A stretch of DNA of 64,000 bases from Pyrus communis (taxonomy: Eukaryota > Streptophyta > Magnoliopsida > Rosales > Rosaceae), in the NCBI RefSeq assembly GCF_963583255.1, contig NC_084806.1, forward strand, positions 18,456,317-18,520,316. The letters are read 5' to 3'. Under the pieces are notes generated by a model. It was not told the DNA's origin and searched no databases. It saw only the letters and a program-made list of their open reading frames with translations. The translations under genes were made by a program, and so were the position numbers. Shown one piece after another: positions 47,899-57,802 of the stretch; position 1 is the first letter of the stretch; each line of letters opens with the position of its first letter.

Positions 47899-48429
47899 AT
47901 GCCCCCGAAATCTGAAACCCAGCCTCCATCCACCGCCATCACCACGCCCTCCGACCCATCTACCGCCTCCGTCGACCCAATTCTCCTCATCCTTCGGATC
48001 CTCCCCTACAGCTTCCTCCGCCCCCCTCGACTCCGCCTCAAGCTCCCAACCCTAACCCTCCCCTCACCCATGACCGTCTACGCCCTCGTCCTCCTCACCT
48101 ACTTCATGGTTGTCTCCGGCATCGTCTACGACGTCATCGTCGAGCCCCCGGGCATCGGATCAACTCAGGACCGCCTCACAGGGTCGATCCGACCCGTCGT
48201 CTTCCTTCCCGGCCGGGTCAACGGGCAGTACATAATCGAAGGTCTGTCGTCCGGGTTCATGTTCGTGCTTGGTGGGATCGGCATTGTGCTCATGGACTTG
48301 GCTCTGGATCGGAATCGGGCTAAAAGTGTGAAGGTGTCGTATGCCACTGCTGGGATCTCCTCTGTCGTTCTCGCCTATGTTATGAGTATGCTGTTTATTC
48401 GTATCAAGATCCCAGGTTATCTTTACTAA
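47899..48429 (+). CDS. Oligosaccharyltransferase complex subunit OSTC/DC2-like, copy 2, 176 aa
   Basis: Intronless, ATG at 47899, TAA ending at 48429. It is the inverted-duplicate partner of 44680-45219 with the same motifs: MTVYALVLLTYFMVVSGIVY at 58-77, YDVIVEPPGIGSTQ, GRVNGQYIIEGLSSGF and the C-terminal KIPGYLY. Membrane segments lie at about 58-80, 112-134 and 147-169. Most changes from copy 1 are in the variable N-terminal 30 residues; the membrane core is nearly invariant, which suggests both copies are under constraint. Role as for copy 1: ER-membrane accessory subunit for N-glycosylation (inference from family). The two copies are divergently oriented, about 2.7 kb apart, and have different upstream sequences. 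Confidence 0.9.
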   Translation: MPPKSETQPPSTAITTPSDPSTASVDPILLILRILPYSFLRPPRLRLKLPTLTLPSPMTVYALVLLTYFMVVSGIVYDVIVEPPGIGSTQDRLTGSIRPVVFLPGRVNGQYIIEGLSSGFMFVLGGIGIVLMDLALDRNRAKSVKVSYATAGISSVVLAYVMSMLFIRIKIPGYLY

Positions 48430-49139
48430 CTAGTTAGTTATCAGCTAAATTCGAGTTTCAATTTCCATTGCGGACCTCAATTATGGTTTAATTTAGACAT
48501 GGTTTATGTAATTATCAGTATAATCAGATTTTGATATATCTATATGGTTCGTGATTCGTCCTGTTTTCTTGCATGTTTGTTGAGTGAAGAATCATGCTTT
48601 ATGTTTATGTGCTTTCATAACAGTGATGTCTGCCCTGCTGCAACTTAAAGAATCATAATATTTGATGTAATTGAGGAAACGCTATGACTTATGATAGAGC
48701 ACACATCATTTTCTGTGAGAAATTTGAACAGTGCAATCACGATGCTTGTTTGGTTTGATGTAGAATTTCAGCCTGATGTCACAGTTAAAACCCTAGATAT
48801 TACTTTTTTGGATGGCAATTTAGATTTTCACGAAACCGTGATACAACAGAATGGTTTGTACCACATATACTTCTATGAAAGACCCATTTGCATATGAGAT
48901 ACTGATACTTCTCAGCTATTCCAACATACCATTATGATACTAAATGTGGATATGAGATTATAATACTCCCGAAGTAACCCTCGTTTTCTAGATTAATCGT
49001 TCAACATCATATCATGTCAATACTTCAATGTCATATCCACGTCGATACTTCACTATGATATCCATATGAACACATGATACAGATTTTGAGTTTCAAATGA
49101 GTACGATGCTTATAGGGTTTTAAGGGAATGAATGAACAC

Positions 49140-49808
49140 AATAAGGTGTATAACCAGAAAGTGGATAACCTTGGTGCGTATCAGAGCGAGGGCAAAACCT
49201 TGAATATTAGGATGCTTTACATCTTTGATGGGAAAGCACTTTAGGGGTAAATGAACACAGGAAGGTTTAGTCCGTAACACCTTTTGCTAATTGTACCCGA
49301 ATGATATATGCTTAGGCGATCAGATTACTATAAGTAAATATATTGTGTGATTAGATAACTTGTCAAGATTTAGGTTTTTAACTACGCAAGTTTTTCAATT
49401 GAATATATGTTCTTTTTTTTTTTTTTTTTTTTTTCTCCAGTGTTGTTTTGGGCAGTATTGCAACTCTTTGGTTTTCTTTTAACTTGGTGGGGTCTTTTCC
49501 ATATCGTATGTGTACCTAGTATCCATAACCCTGTTTCCTAATGTATGAGCAAGATGCTGCTGCTGCTTATTCGAAAGTTAGGACATTCTCTGTAGCTATT
49601 ACAATTGATTTCCATTCTTCTCAAAACATATACCTTTATGGCCTACAATGTCACCTTGTTTTTAACGCTTTTTAGACTCATTTTGGAACACACAAAAAGT
49701 AGAAGCAGAAGCATCATAACCTATATGACCTCTCCTCGACTACCTACACTTTCATCCAGCAGTTAGACAATCAAATAGAAATCTGCATGTTGATATTTCA
49801 AAAGAGAA
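49140..49808. other. Segment unique to the right duplication arm
   Basis: Left-arm homology stops after GCTTATAGGGTTTTAAG and resumes at AATCTGTGGTTTTTGCC. The intervening ~670 bases include a poly(T) run (49409-49435) and read like ordinary non-coding DNA. It is either an insertion here or a deletion in the left arm. Confidence 0.6.
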
Positions 49809-50059
49809 TCTGTGGTTTTTGCCGGTTCTACTTGCGTTTCCATTGTTTGGCTTTATAACCGAGTTGTGCATCACAAATCTAAGGCTGTTGCATCTTCTGT
49901 TTACCTGCTAAGTACACCTAGATGGATTTTGGCTTGTAGATAGACTAACCTAAAGACTATTGGTGGTCTATGTTGTACGATTGGAGTTTAGGGGTCATTT
50001 TGAGTCTGTTTGGATATTTTCAAATCAACATTGAGCGTTTGATTTAACTTTTTTATTTT

Positions 50060-50215
50060 TTTTGGACAAGCGATATTATTTATACTAAGGGGGGACATGG
50101 GTGCTTAGTCTTACAATGGGCTAGCAATAATGTGGTTTGAATTCACCTTTGGCGAGAATCAAACCGAAGACTTTACTTACAAATGAAGAGGAATACCATT
50201 AGACTACAATACTGA
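50060..50215 (-). mobile_element. tRNA-derived SINE, minus orientation, inside the right arm
   Basis: On the minus strand it starts at about 50215 with box A-like GTCTAATGGTATTCC, then GGTTTGATTCTCGCC (box B), the conserved ATTATTGCTAGCCCATTG, and an A-rich tail seen as T-rich DNA at about 50045-50060. The left arm lacks it, so it inserted after the duplication. Confidence 0.7.
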
Positions 50216-51799
50216 AGGGCACATTATCTATTCAGTTTATAAGAATGTCCTTAAGGGTTCATTTAGGACAGCACTCGTAGAAAGCAATTTTGGTCACAAT
50301 TGTTACTCCATGAAGCGCTTCTGGGGCCTAGAGGCAGTTTTAAACCATTTTGACGGCCATTGTAAAAAATGTGTTTTTAAGAACCTTTAACTTTTCCAGA
50401 AGCAGATGCAGTAGCATTACGTCTCAGCCACGTCCTAGTGTCATGTCCCACAACTCGCTCCAAGGGTATTGGCTCAAACTATTTACTCGTGGATTAGTTT
50501 TGACTAAACATGGTTAGAAAGGAATACGAAAATGAGTTGATACGAATTATACAATGCAAGATTTGCAAATGAGTACTTGGAATGAGTCACTTGTAGATCT
50601 GTTGTTTTTATCTTTGGAATCATTATGTAGATATCCATTCTTTGTAGTACATTTCTAGCTACATTTAGTCCAAATTCCTAGTTAGTTGCAAATCTCTCAC
50701 ACCAACATAGCCTAAATATCGTGACTTTCTAGTAATGAAGGAGTTTGATAACACTAATCAAGCGACGTCAGGGGTGGGGGAATCGAATTCGTGACTCAAG
50801 AACAAGGGTGAATGCTACGAGATTTTCACATGTACGTCTTTTGATAACATTAAACTTTAAAGTCACTTGATAATGGGAGAAGACTTGTACAACTAAAAAT
50901 CAATTAGAGGATGACAAGTGGACAGATGATGAGCCATTCTCAAATTGTGCAGCTTGTTGATTGTGGATACAGATGCCAGTTGTCAAATGCTTGATCTGCA
51001 GACCAAGGCAAAATTCTCTCTCCAAGATTTTCATTTTGAATTCCTTCGTTAAATAATCAATGGCCTTTGTGTATCATTTACATATGTTGCAAAAATGAAA
51101 AGATCTTTTAAAAGCAACACATGGTCATATTGGGTTTTTAATATATCCTTATCCCAAGAGAGATTCACAAAGTTGCTTCTTTCACCGTTTTTGGTTAAGG
51201 ATCCCCATTATCTTTTGCAATATCTAAACACTAGTACAAAAAATAGTTTGCGCGATGCAGGTACCTTCGTCGCGCAAAGTCAAAAAACGTTGCCTGAAAA
51301 TTAGCCCAATGACATCTTTGTCGCGCGCAAACCATCACGCAAAGTCAGTGAAAGCAAGGTTTGCGCGACGAAGAGATAACATGTGTCGCCTAAAAGGCCT
51401 TTGTGCGACAATAGAACCTGCGTCGTGCAAAAGGACTTTACGCGACGAGAGAACTTGCGTCGCTCAAAGAGCTTTTGCGTGATGAAAAAGTAACATGCGT
51501 CGCACAAAGGTAAAAATATTATTTATTTATTTATTTTTTATAAATATTGTAATTAAATTATAAACAATAATTAATAAACCAAGAAAAAGTATTTAATTAT
51601 GAAATATATGAAAATGTACATACAAGATGTTTGAACATAAAAGAAAAAACTACAAAAAGTAGTCTTTTAAACTTGATGCATCAGGCTACTAGGTATCGAC
51701 TGGGCGAAGTGGCTGGGAGGTCGATGGTGGAGCAAGATCAGGTGCTGACATTGGGATTTGAAGGCCGAACACCTGCAAGGCCCCTAAGATCATACTCAT

Positions 51800-52085
51800 C
51801 TTATCATCCTAGGCGATAACTGGGCTGCAATCTCAGCTTCCCGAGCTGCTGCTTCGGCCTCCCCGGCTATTTGTTGGGCCGCAAGCTGACCTTTTAGGGT
51901 TGCCACTTCCTCCGTCAGGGCAATGACCTATCCTGTGGTCGATCTGGAAAAAGAGGCACCTGTCTCACGAACCCACTTTTTCCCCATATACCAAACAACT
52001 TTGCCATGACGACGATCGAGCTTGTGATCAAGGACTTCAGTAATATTCCATAAAATTTCAAAGGGTAAAAAGTCATACATGTAAA
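51800..52085 (-). pseudogene. CACTA-associated transposase (Transposase_24/TnpA-like) C-terminal fragment
   Basis: Minus-strand reading includes DRRHGKVVWYMGKKWVRETG, then after one stop VIALTEEVATLKGQLAAQQI and an Ala/Glu-rich coiled coil ending SPRMIR. A coiled coil at the end, next to the element's 3' terminus, fits the Ptta/En/Spm plant transposase family. One in-frame TAG separates the two parts. The 5' part was not found. Confidence 0.55.
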
Positions 52086-52299
52086 TCATTTTGTAAAGAT
52101 GTCCATGTCAGCATTAAATGCTGGTTTGCACTTCGTGCAACGGACATTAGGTTTTTCCACCTGTAGCTATGTTTGTCCTTCAAAGCATGAGCCTCGTCCA
52201 TAAGCACACAGCTCTACTGCCATTGTTTTAGAATTTTACAATGATCTTTCTGCTGTGCACTAGAAGACCATAAGTAAAAGGAATTAAATTAACATAAAA

Positions 52300-53069
52300 T
52301 CAAAATTACAATCGATTGTCCATATTCAACACCAAAGCAAACTTGTGTCTTTCAAATAGTGAGTAACACTCAAGAATAACATTAGAAGGAGGCGGTAATC
52401 CAGCTTTGGACACATAGTTCAACTCTTTTGAATATGCTGATTGTGCAACCCTATGATACTGAAGAACAGTGAATGATGTGTAAGAATAACCTTTTTACCT
52501 TGCTTTAACATACACACACAACATCGAGTTTAAACTGAAGTTAATAATCAAAGTCATATCAAGAAGATAATCTAATAAAGGCATCACTTACTTCCTGAAT
52601 GGTTTTAGCACAAGTATGCAATTTAATCTCTTCCACCATCCTATATGTTGCCAAAAAGAGAACAGCACATAGACCAAAATTTCCATAAAATTTAACTTTG
52701 GTAAGGATTTAATAAACATTTGTCCAATGGTTAAAATAACATGATTATTTGTTCTAGATGTTGCAGCCTTAGTTGTTTTACATTGGCATCATTCCTCAAT
52801 AAGACTTACAAATAAAAGCATTAATGCAAACAAGTATAATTACAAACAATTGTATAAAGGCCAACCAACAATGTATGACTCTCCAAGAATATCAAATCAA
52901 TCAAATCCCTGTTCGGTGCATCATCCATTGTTTTCTGCATTGCATTTGCAATTCGCAAGGACACAAAGCAACACATGAGATCGTTCCACAGTTGGGTTGA
53001 CAACCACTTAGACGTCAATCTTTCTGGAAAAAGAATCATTTCAAAAACCGTAAATCCATAATCATGCAT
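52300..53069 (-). pseudogene. Exon-like fragments of unknown origin inside the CACTA element
   Basis: Three minus-strand stretches read like protein separated by intron-like DNA: 53069-52821 (ERLTSKWLSTQLWNDLMCCF and DDAPNRDLIDLIFLES), about 52645-52592 (MVEEIKLHTCAKTIQ, followed by a GT donor) and about 52480-52300 (VAQSAYSKELNYVSKAGLPP). I do not recognise the protein. They could be captured host-gene exons, as CACTA elements often carry, or parts of the element's own gene. Confidence 0.35.
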
Positions 53070-53405
53070 ATTCTGGGTTAGTTAAACAAGAAATACGCAA
53101 ATATTTAAATGCACGGCAAGAAAATGACCAAGTATAAAAAAATAATTAATTTGCAGTTAAGCAACCATAACTTGAGATTGTATGACTATTTGGAAATAAA
53201 GCCATCGCTTCATGCAACAGTAGATGCTAGAAGCCTAGACCATTCTTGTATATACAAGAATAATTAATCCCGAGGTTCTTGAAACCCAACAATTTTAGAA
53301 GGCACCCAACAATCATGATTCAGAACAAAAACCATTCGTGATAACCATGGGCATGGGCATGAATTGTTAAAATCGAAGACTATAAACCCATGGTTTATTT
53401 ATTAG

Positions 53406-53620
53406 CACTAGTACAAAAAATAATTTGCACGACGCATGTCCTTTGTTGCGCAAAGTCAAAAAATGTCGTGCAAAAATTAGCCCAATGAACCTTCGTTGCA
53501 AGCCAACGGTCTCGCCAAGGCAGTGACAAAAGGGTTTGCGTGACACAGAAGTAACCTACGTCGCGCAAAGTAGTTTTGCACGACGCAGGTCCCTACGTCG
53601 CGCAAAGACACTTTATGCGA
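53406..53620. mobile_element. Second CACTA terminus with subterminal repeats, cut by a copia insertion
   Basis: CACTAGTACAAAAAATAATT at 53406 is followed by the same TTTGCGCGACG-type repeats and the same order of blocks as 51229-51450. It stops at ATGCGA (53620) where a copia LTR begins. It faces the same way as the first terminus, so it belongs to a second element, probably inserted into the first. Confidence 0.75.
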
Positions 53621-54104
53621 TGCAGCTCTGCTTATATTTTCTTAATGATTCTGATCAATACAGTCACTATATATCTTGTGTAGGATTTAGTTACATATTA
53701 TCCTTATCTTCTAAATCCATACAACTTGGACTAACTAACTTACCAACTCTTGTAATCTAGCCTTTCACACATTGACCAATGTCACAATCCTAATGGCTTG
53801 ATTATATACTCTAACATCCCCCCTCAAGCTCATGTTTGGATACACCAAGCATGAGGTTGCTGCAATGTGTGTTGAAGAGAGGTGTACTGAGTCCTTTAGT
53901 TAAGATGTCTACAAACTGTCTGAAGAAGAAACAAATTGTACCAGTAGCTTCTTGCTTGCAACCTTTTCACGCACGAAATGAACATCAACTTCAATGTGTT
54001 TTGTGTATTGATGATTTACTGGATTAAAAGAGAGTGCTATAGCAGACATATCATCACAAAATAATACTGGGGGATCATAAATTTTTATCTGCAAGAATGT
54101 AATC
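53621..54104 (-). mobile_element. Ty1/copia 3' end: RNase H fragment plus 196-bp LTR
   Basis: On the minus strand, 54094-53850 reads YDPPVLFCDDMSAIALSFNP and TKHIEVDVHFVREKVASKKL, the copia RNase H C-terminus. It is followed by a polypurine tract (CTTGAGGGGGGA) and an LTR starting TGTTAGAGTATATAATC at 53816 and ending GCTGCA at 53621. The upstream part of the copia element is displaced by the Athila insertion at 54105. Confidence 0.8.
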
Positions 54105-55846
54105 TGATGTTATATTTTTTAAACCCTCTTTTTTATAGTAGTATGTGAAAGTAGGGATCGTTCTAGGCCGGGGATTAGAAGGGATGCTAATCTACACTAG
54201 TTTAACTCAAAAACAGAAAACTAGACTCAAACAACTCAAAACAAACTAAACTGACTCAAATAACACAAAACTAAGTTAAATTGACACAAAATATGAACTA
54301 GAGAGAAGTTCGGACGAAAATTAAACTAAAAAGACTCATAATACTAAATGGGGGTTGTTTTGACGAATTTTAACTAAAACTAAGTAGGTTGCAGAAACAA
54401 ACTAAAGGTTGCACGAAATTCGGTGAATTAAGGGGTGAAAGGCTAGCTAGAGGGTCATTCTCCACACATGACACATATGCATACAAATCGATTTCCAGTT
54501 ATTATTCCTATAAACCATGAATGACAATGCCCCAAGTTAACCATAAACTGCACAAATTAACTCTCAGATTTTCCTAATTTCATTGAATTGGACTCAGCGA
54601 CGCAATCAAATTATTCTTATCAAGTTCCCTATATGAACTGCATGATAGAGATACATATCAAAGATCATTAAGTTCTATGAAAATCATAAGCATTGACAAG
54701 GCATTCGTAACTATGAACTGCATGATACTCTTGCCATGGATTTACTTAACGCAATCATGACTAGTGATTTCCACTACTTATAAATATATGTTCATAACTA
54801 TTAGGTGAAATTCCCTTATATTTTAGCATCAGATTCATGCATGCAAACTAAGTGTGCACCCTTAATCAACATACAAGAATAAGTTATCAATCAAACAGAT
54901 AAGTAAATCGCATTCATGTTTTACGAAACAATAACTGGAGGAAATCAATTCATATCACATATATGTCCATGGCTTTGAATTCACCTCTAACTAAAACGAA
55001 ATTAGTTCTACATAATTGCAATTAAACAAAACCAATCTAATTTAAATATTGAACTAAATCTAAGCATAGAAAGAACCCAGAAACGCTCTAGCACTCCAAT
55101 GGCCTCGGATGGCAGGTCATGGCACAAGCTCTTCCTTTCCTTCCTTGCAAAGCTGCAGCACAAAGTGTATTTTTCTGATTTTCTCTCTAAGGCTCTTTTC
55201 CTTTTGTGCGGCATAAAGTATGTATATATATGCTAGGGTTCACGACACCAATCCTTGGAGGACAAGGATTGGGCGCAACAAATTTCTAGGGGGAAAATGA
55301 CTAGGGTAGTTTGGCACAAAGTCAGAGCTTCTAGAAAGGGGTATTGTGATAGGTTTCTAGAAGGACAAGGGATAAGATATGCAACACAAATCTAGGGCAG
55401 AGGATAGGGCTTCTAGAACCAGATATTTAGGTTATTTAATGTGAAATTGATTTCCCTTTGCACCTGGAATTAAGGTAGGAAAAGATTAGGATAGGATAAG
55501 AAAAGGTAAGGTTGGATAAGGTTTGGATAAGATAAGGTAGTTATAATGTTTCCTTCTTCTTAGTTGATTCATTATCTTCCAAGTCTTGAATTAATTTCTC
55601 CAGACATTAAGCACATTTCTAACCTCTTTTGATATTCAAAAACTTCCATCCACCTTACTCCATGCATGTGCTATCCATTCCAAGCACAAAACTACTCTAA
55701 AATGCTCCAAATTGCCTTTTCTTGCCAACTTTGCCTTTTGGACCTACAAACACACGAAAATGGCTAAAAACATTCTAATAAATAGAAACTAACTAAGTAA
55801 ATGCAAGGAAATAGTCTAACAAAGTCGCATAAATATGCTCCTATCA
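54105..55846 (-). repeat. 3' LTR of the Athila element
   Basis: Bounded by TGATGTTATATT and CTCCTATCA on the plus strand, so TG...CA on either strand. Its first 500 bases match 63440-64000 nearly base for base, apart from small indels near 54125 and 54230. A short open frame at 55214-55008 (-) is not supported as a gene. Confidence 0.88.
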
Positions 55847-55848
55847 AA

Positions 55849-55861
55849 TTCCCCCACACTT
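55849..55861 (-). other. Polypurine tract of the Athila element
   Basis: AAGTGTGGGGGAA on the minus strand, two bases from the 3' LTR. This is the expected priming site for plus-strand synthesis. The same 13-mer recurs at 56717-56729. Confidence 0.85.
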
Positions 55862-55862
55862 A

Positions 55863-57800
55863 GCTTTTGCTAGTCCCTGAGCAAAACAAAGAAAACAAAA
55901 CACAACCTAAACCTTCCAACAATTGCCTTAGGGATTTCCAATGCAACATGACAAGTTAAAATTCACTACTTACATAGATTTTAGCTATCCCTACCCTCGA
56001 GCTTATACTTAACCGCAATTACCACTCACTAGCTTGCATTTAATCAATTAAAACAATATTTTGAACGTAGTAACATGCCTTAGAGAATCCCTCAATTCCT
56101 CACTAAATATACTCTTTATTTTCACACAAATTTTCTGATTACACTCCCTATACTAAATATATGTGAGAAGATTGATGTAAACATGTAGACTAAACACTCA
56201 CATATGTTATAACAAAGAAGGCACTTTCTGGAATTATTAATACAAACATGTATATGATCTCATGAACGGAATGCCACTACTTAGACGCGAGAACCAGAGA
56301 TACCATATGCTCGTACCAATTTTGAATTCCACATATTGAAACACATAACAATCAAGATAGAAGTCTAAGGGTTGTAACGGGGCTAAGGTATTGGCTAACA
56401 AAGAAAGGTAAGGATAAACATAAGTTCTTAGAGCGATAGTAAGCAAAGTAATGAAATAAACACTTAGAATTCAACTTTTGATTGCAGAAATCAACTGTAA
56501 ACACCCATGGGAGATTCACACAACACTTAGGGCTGAATTCAAACTTTTGGACCCTTTCTTTAACAACCAATACTTGTGAGTTCAATCTCACTTATTTCTC
56601 AACTCTTTTCTTCTTTTTCTTTCTTTTTTTTCACTTTTTTTTCTTTTTTTTTTCCTTGCCCTTTTCTTTCTTTGGCACACAAAATGTAGATCCTCATAGA
56701 TTTCCAACGAAAAACCTTCCCCCACACTTGGTTTTCTGCACATTGTAGATCAAAAGGAATTCCCTCTAAGTCATGCTTCACTATCCTTTAAGAACAAGGG
56801 TATGGATAGTCCTATACTAAGCTAGGTAAGGCTAATGTGGGCTAACAAAGAAAATTAGGCTAACTAAGGCTCAAAGGGGTTAATCCTACAATACATATGC
56901 AAAGGGTAAGGCTTTTTGTCTCTGGTTTAACTAAACAACTTCATCTTGTTATTTGTTATGCACTTAATTTTATGCTTTGAATGAAACGGGCATGAGTTCT
57001 AGTATTTGGAACTAAAATGATGAAAACGCATTCTAAGTAGCAACCAAGCAAATAAATAATGAGATCATGCGACGACTTTAGAAAACAAAAACATCACAGA
57101 TTAATAATTCTCCAAACAAAGTTTAGGCTCAAGTCTCTTAGGGTTGTAGCATTAGTTTGAGTTCCTTCCTTCAAGCATGTTACAAAAACTGATTTTTTCT
57201 CTTTGTGATTACATGTGAATTCGTAAATGACAACTACAACTAAGCATAAACCAAAGAGCATATCAAACTTCCATCCATGTATGTAACTTTTTTTAACAGT
57301 CATGCAATTAAAAACCAAATCCTCATCATTGTGTTGGAAGGTACCCTAAGACACAAACAAACAAACAAAAACGACTCTTTTTTTTTTGGTATTTTCTCAA
57401 GCTTTTTTGATTTTTTTTTCAAAATTTTCGGATTTTCTGTTATAGGACACATTAAAACACTTAGCAACACAATAAAAACACTTAAAAACAGTGAGTAACA
57501 ACTTTTAGAAGTGATAGGTGATAAAATTCAAAAATAAGTCAAGGAAAGCATCTATTTACCCCCCCCCCCCCCAACACTTAAACCAAACATTGTCCTCAAT
57601 GTTTCAAACATAGACTCACACGCAAACAATCAAACAACACAACTAACACCATGACAATTATGGCAAAGTAAAAGCAATAAAGAGTAAGGAATGCAAATCT
57701 GGTTTGGGAGACAGAGATTCCAAGGTCTTCTTTATTTAAACGCATGGGTTGCCTCCTAAGAAACGCTTGCTTTAACGTCTTCCAGCCGAACGATACCTTG
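55863..57800 (-). other. Non-coding region between integrase and 3' LTR of the Athila element
   Basis: About 1.9 kb with no env-like or other frame longer than about 80 codons and no recognisable motif. It contains a second AAGTGTGGGGGAA (56729-56717, minus), a TC/T-rich tract (56600-56660) and a run of 14 C at 57559-57572 next to AACACTTA, which resembles a third polypurine tract. Confidence 0.6.
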
Positions 57801-57802
57801 AT

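Larger units (their letters stand above)
47850..51228 (+). repeat. Right arm of the inverted segmental duplication
   Basis: Plus-strand counterpart of 43197-45285, longer because of insertions. About 670 bases at 49140-49808 have no counterpart in the left arm, and a SINE occupies 50060-50215. The arm ends at 51228 where a CACTA element begins. A shared block near 50765-50830 (left arm 43535-43600) contains a box B-like GAATTCGATTCCCCC and may be a second, older SINE family already present before duplication. Confidence 0.85.
51229..53405 (-). mobile_element. CACTA (En/Spm) transposon, 3' part
   Basis: Starts CACTAGTACAAAAAATAG at 51229, the classic CACTA terminus. It is followed to about 51510 by tightly packed subterminal repeats built on TTTGCGCGACG and its complement, including a near-palindrome of 32 bases at 51246-51277. 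Gene remnants lie on the minus strand, so 51229 is the 3' end of the element. No matching 5' end (TAGTG on plus) was found before the next CACTA terminus at 53406. Confidence 0.78.

Noticed and set aside
47763..47990. 75-codon minus-strand frame
   Set aside because: Shadow of OSTC copy 2 and its leader.
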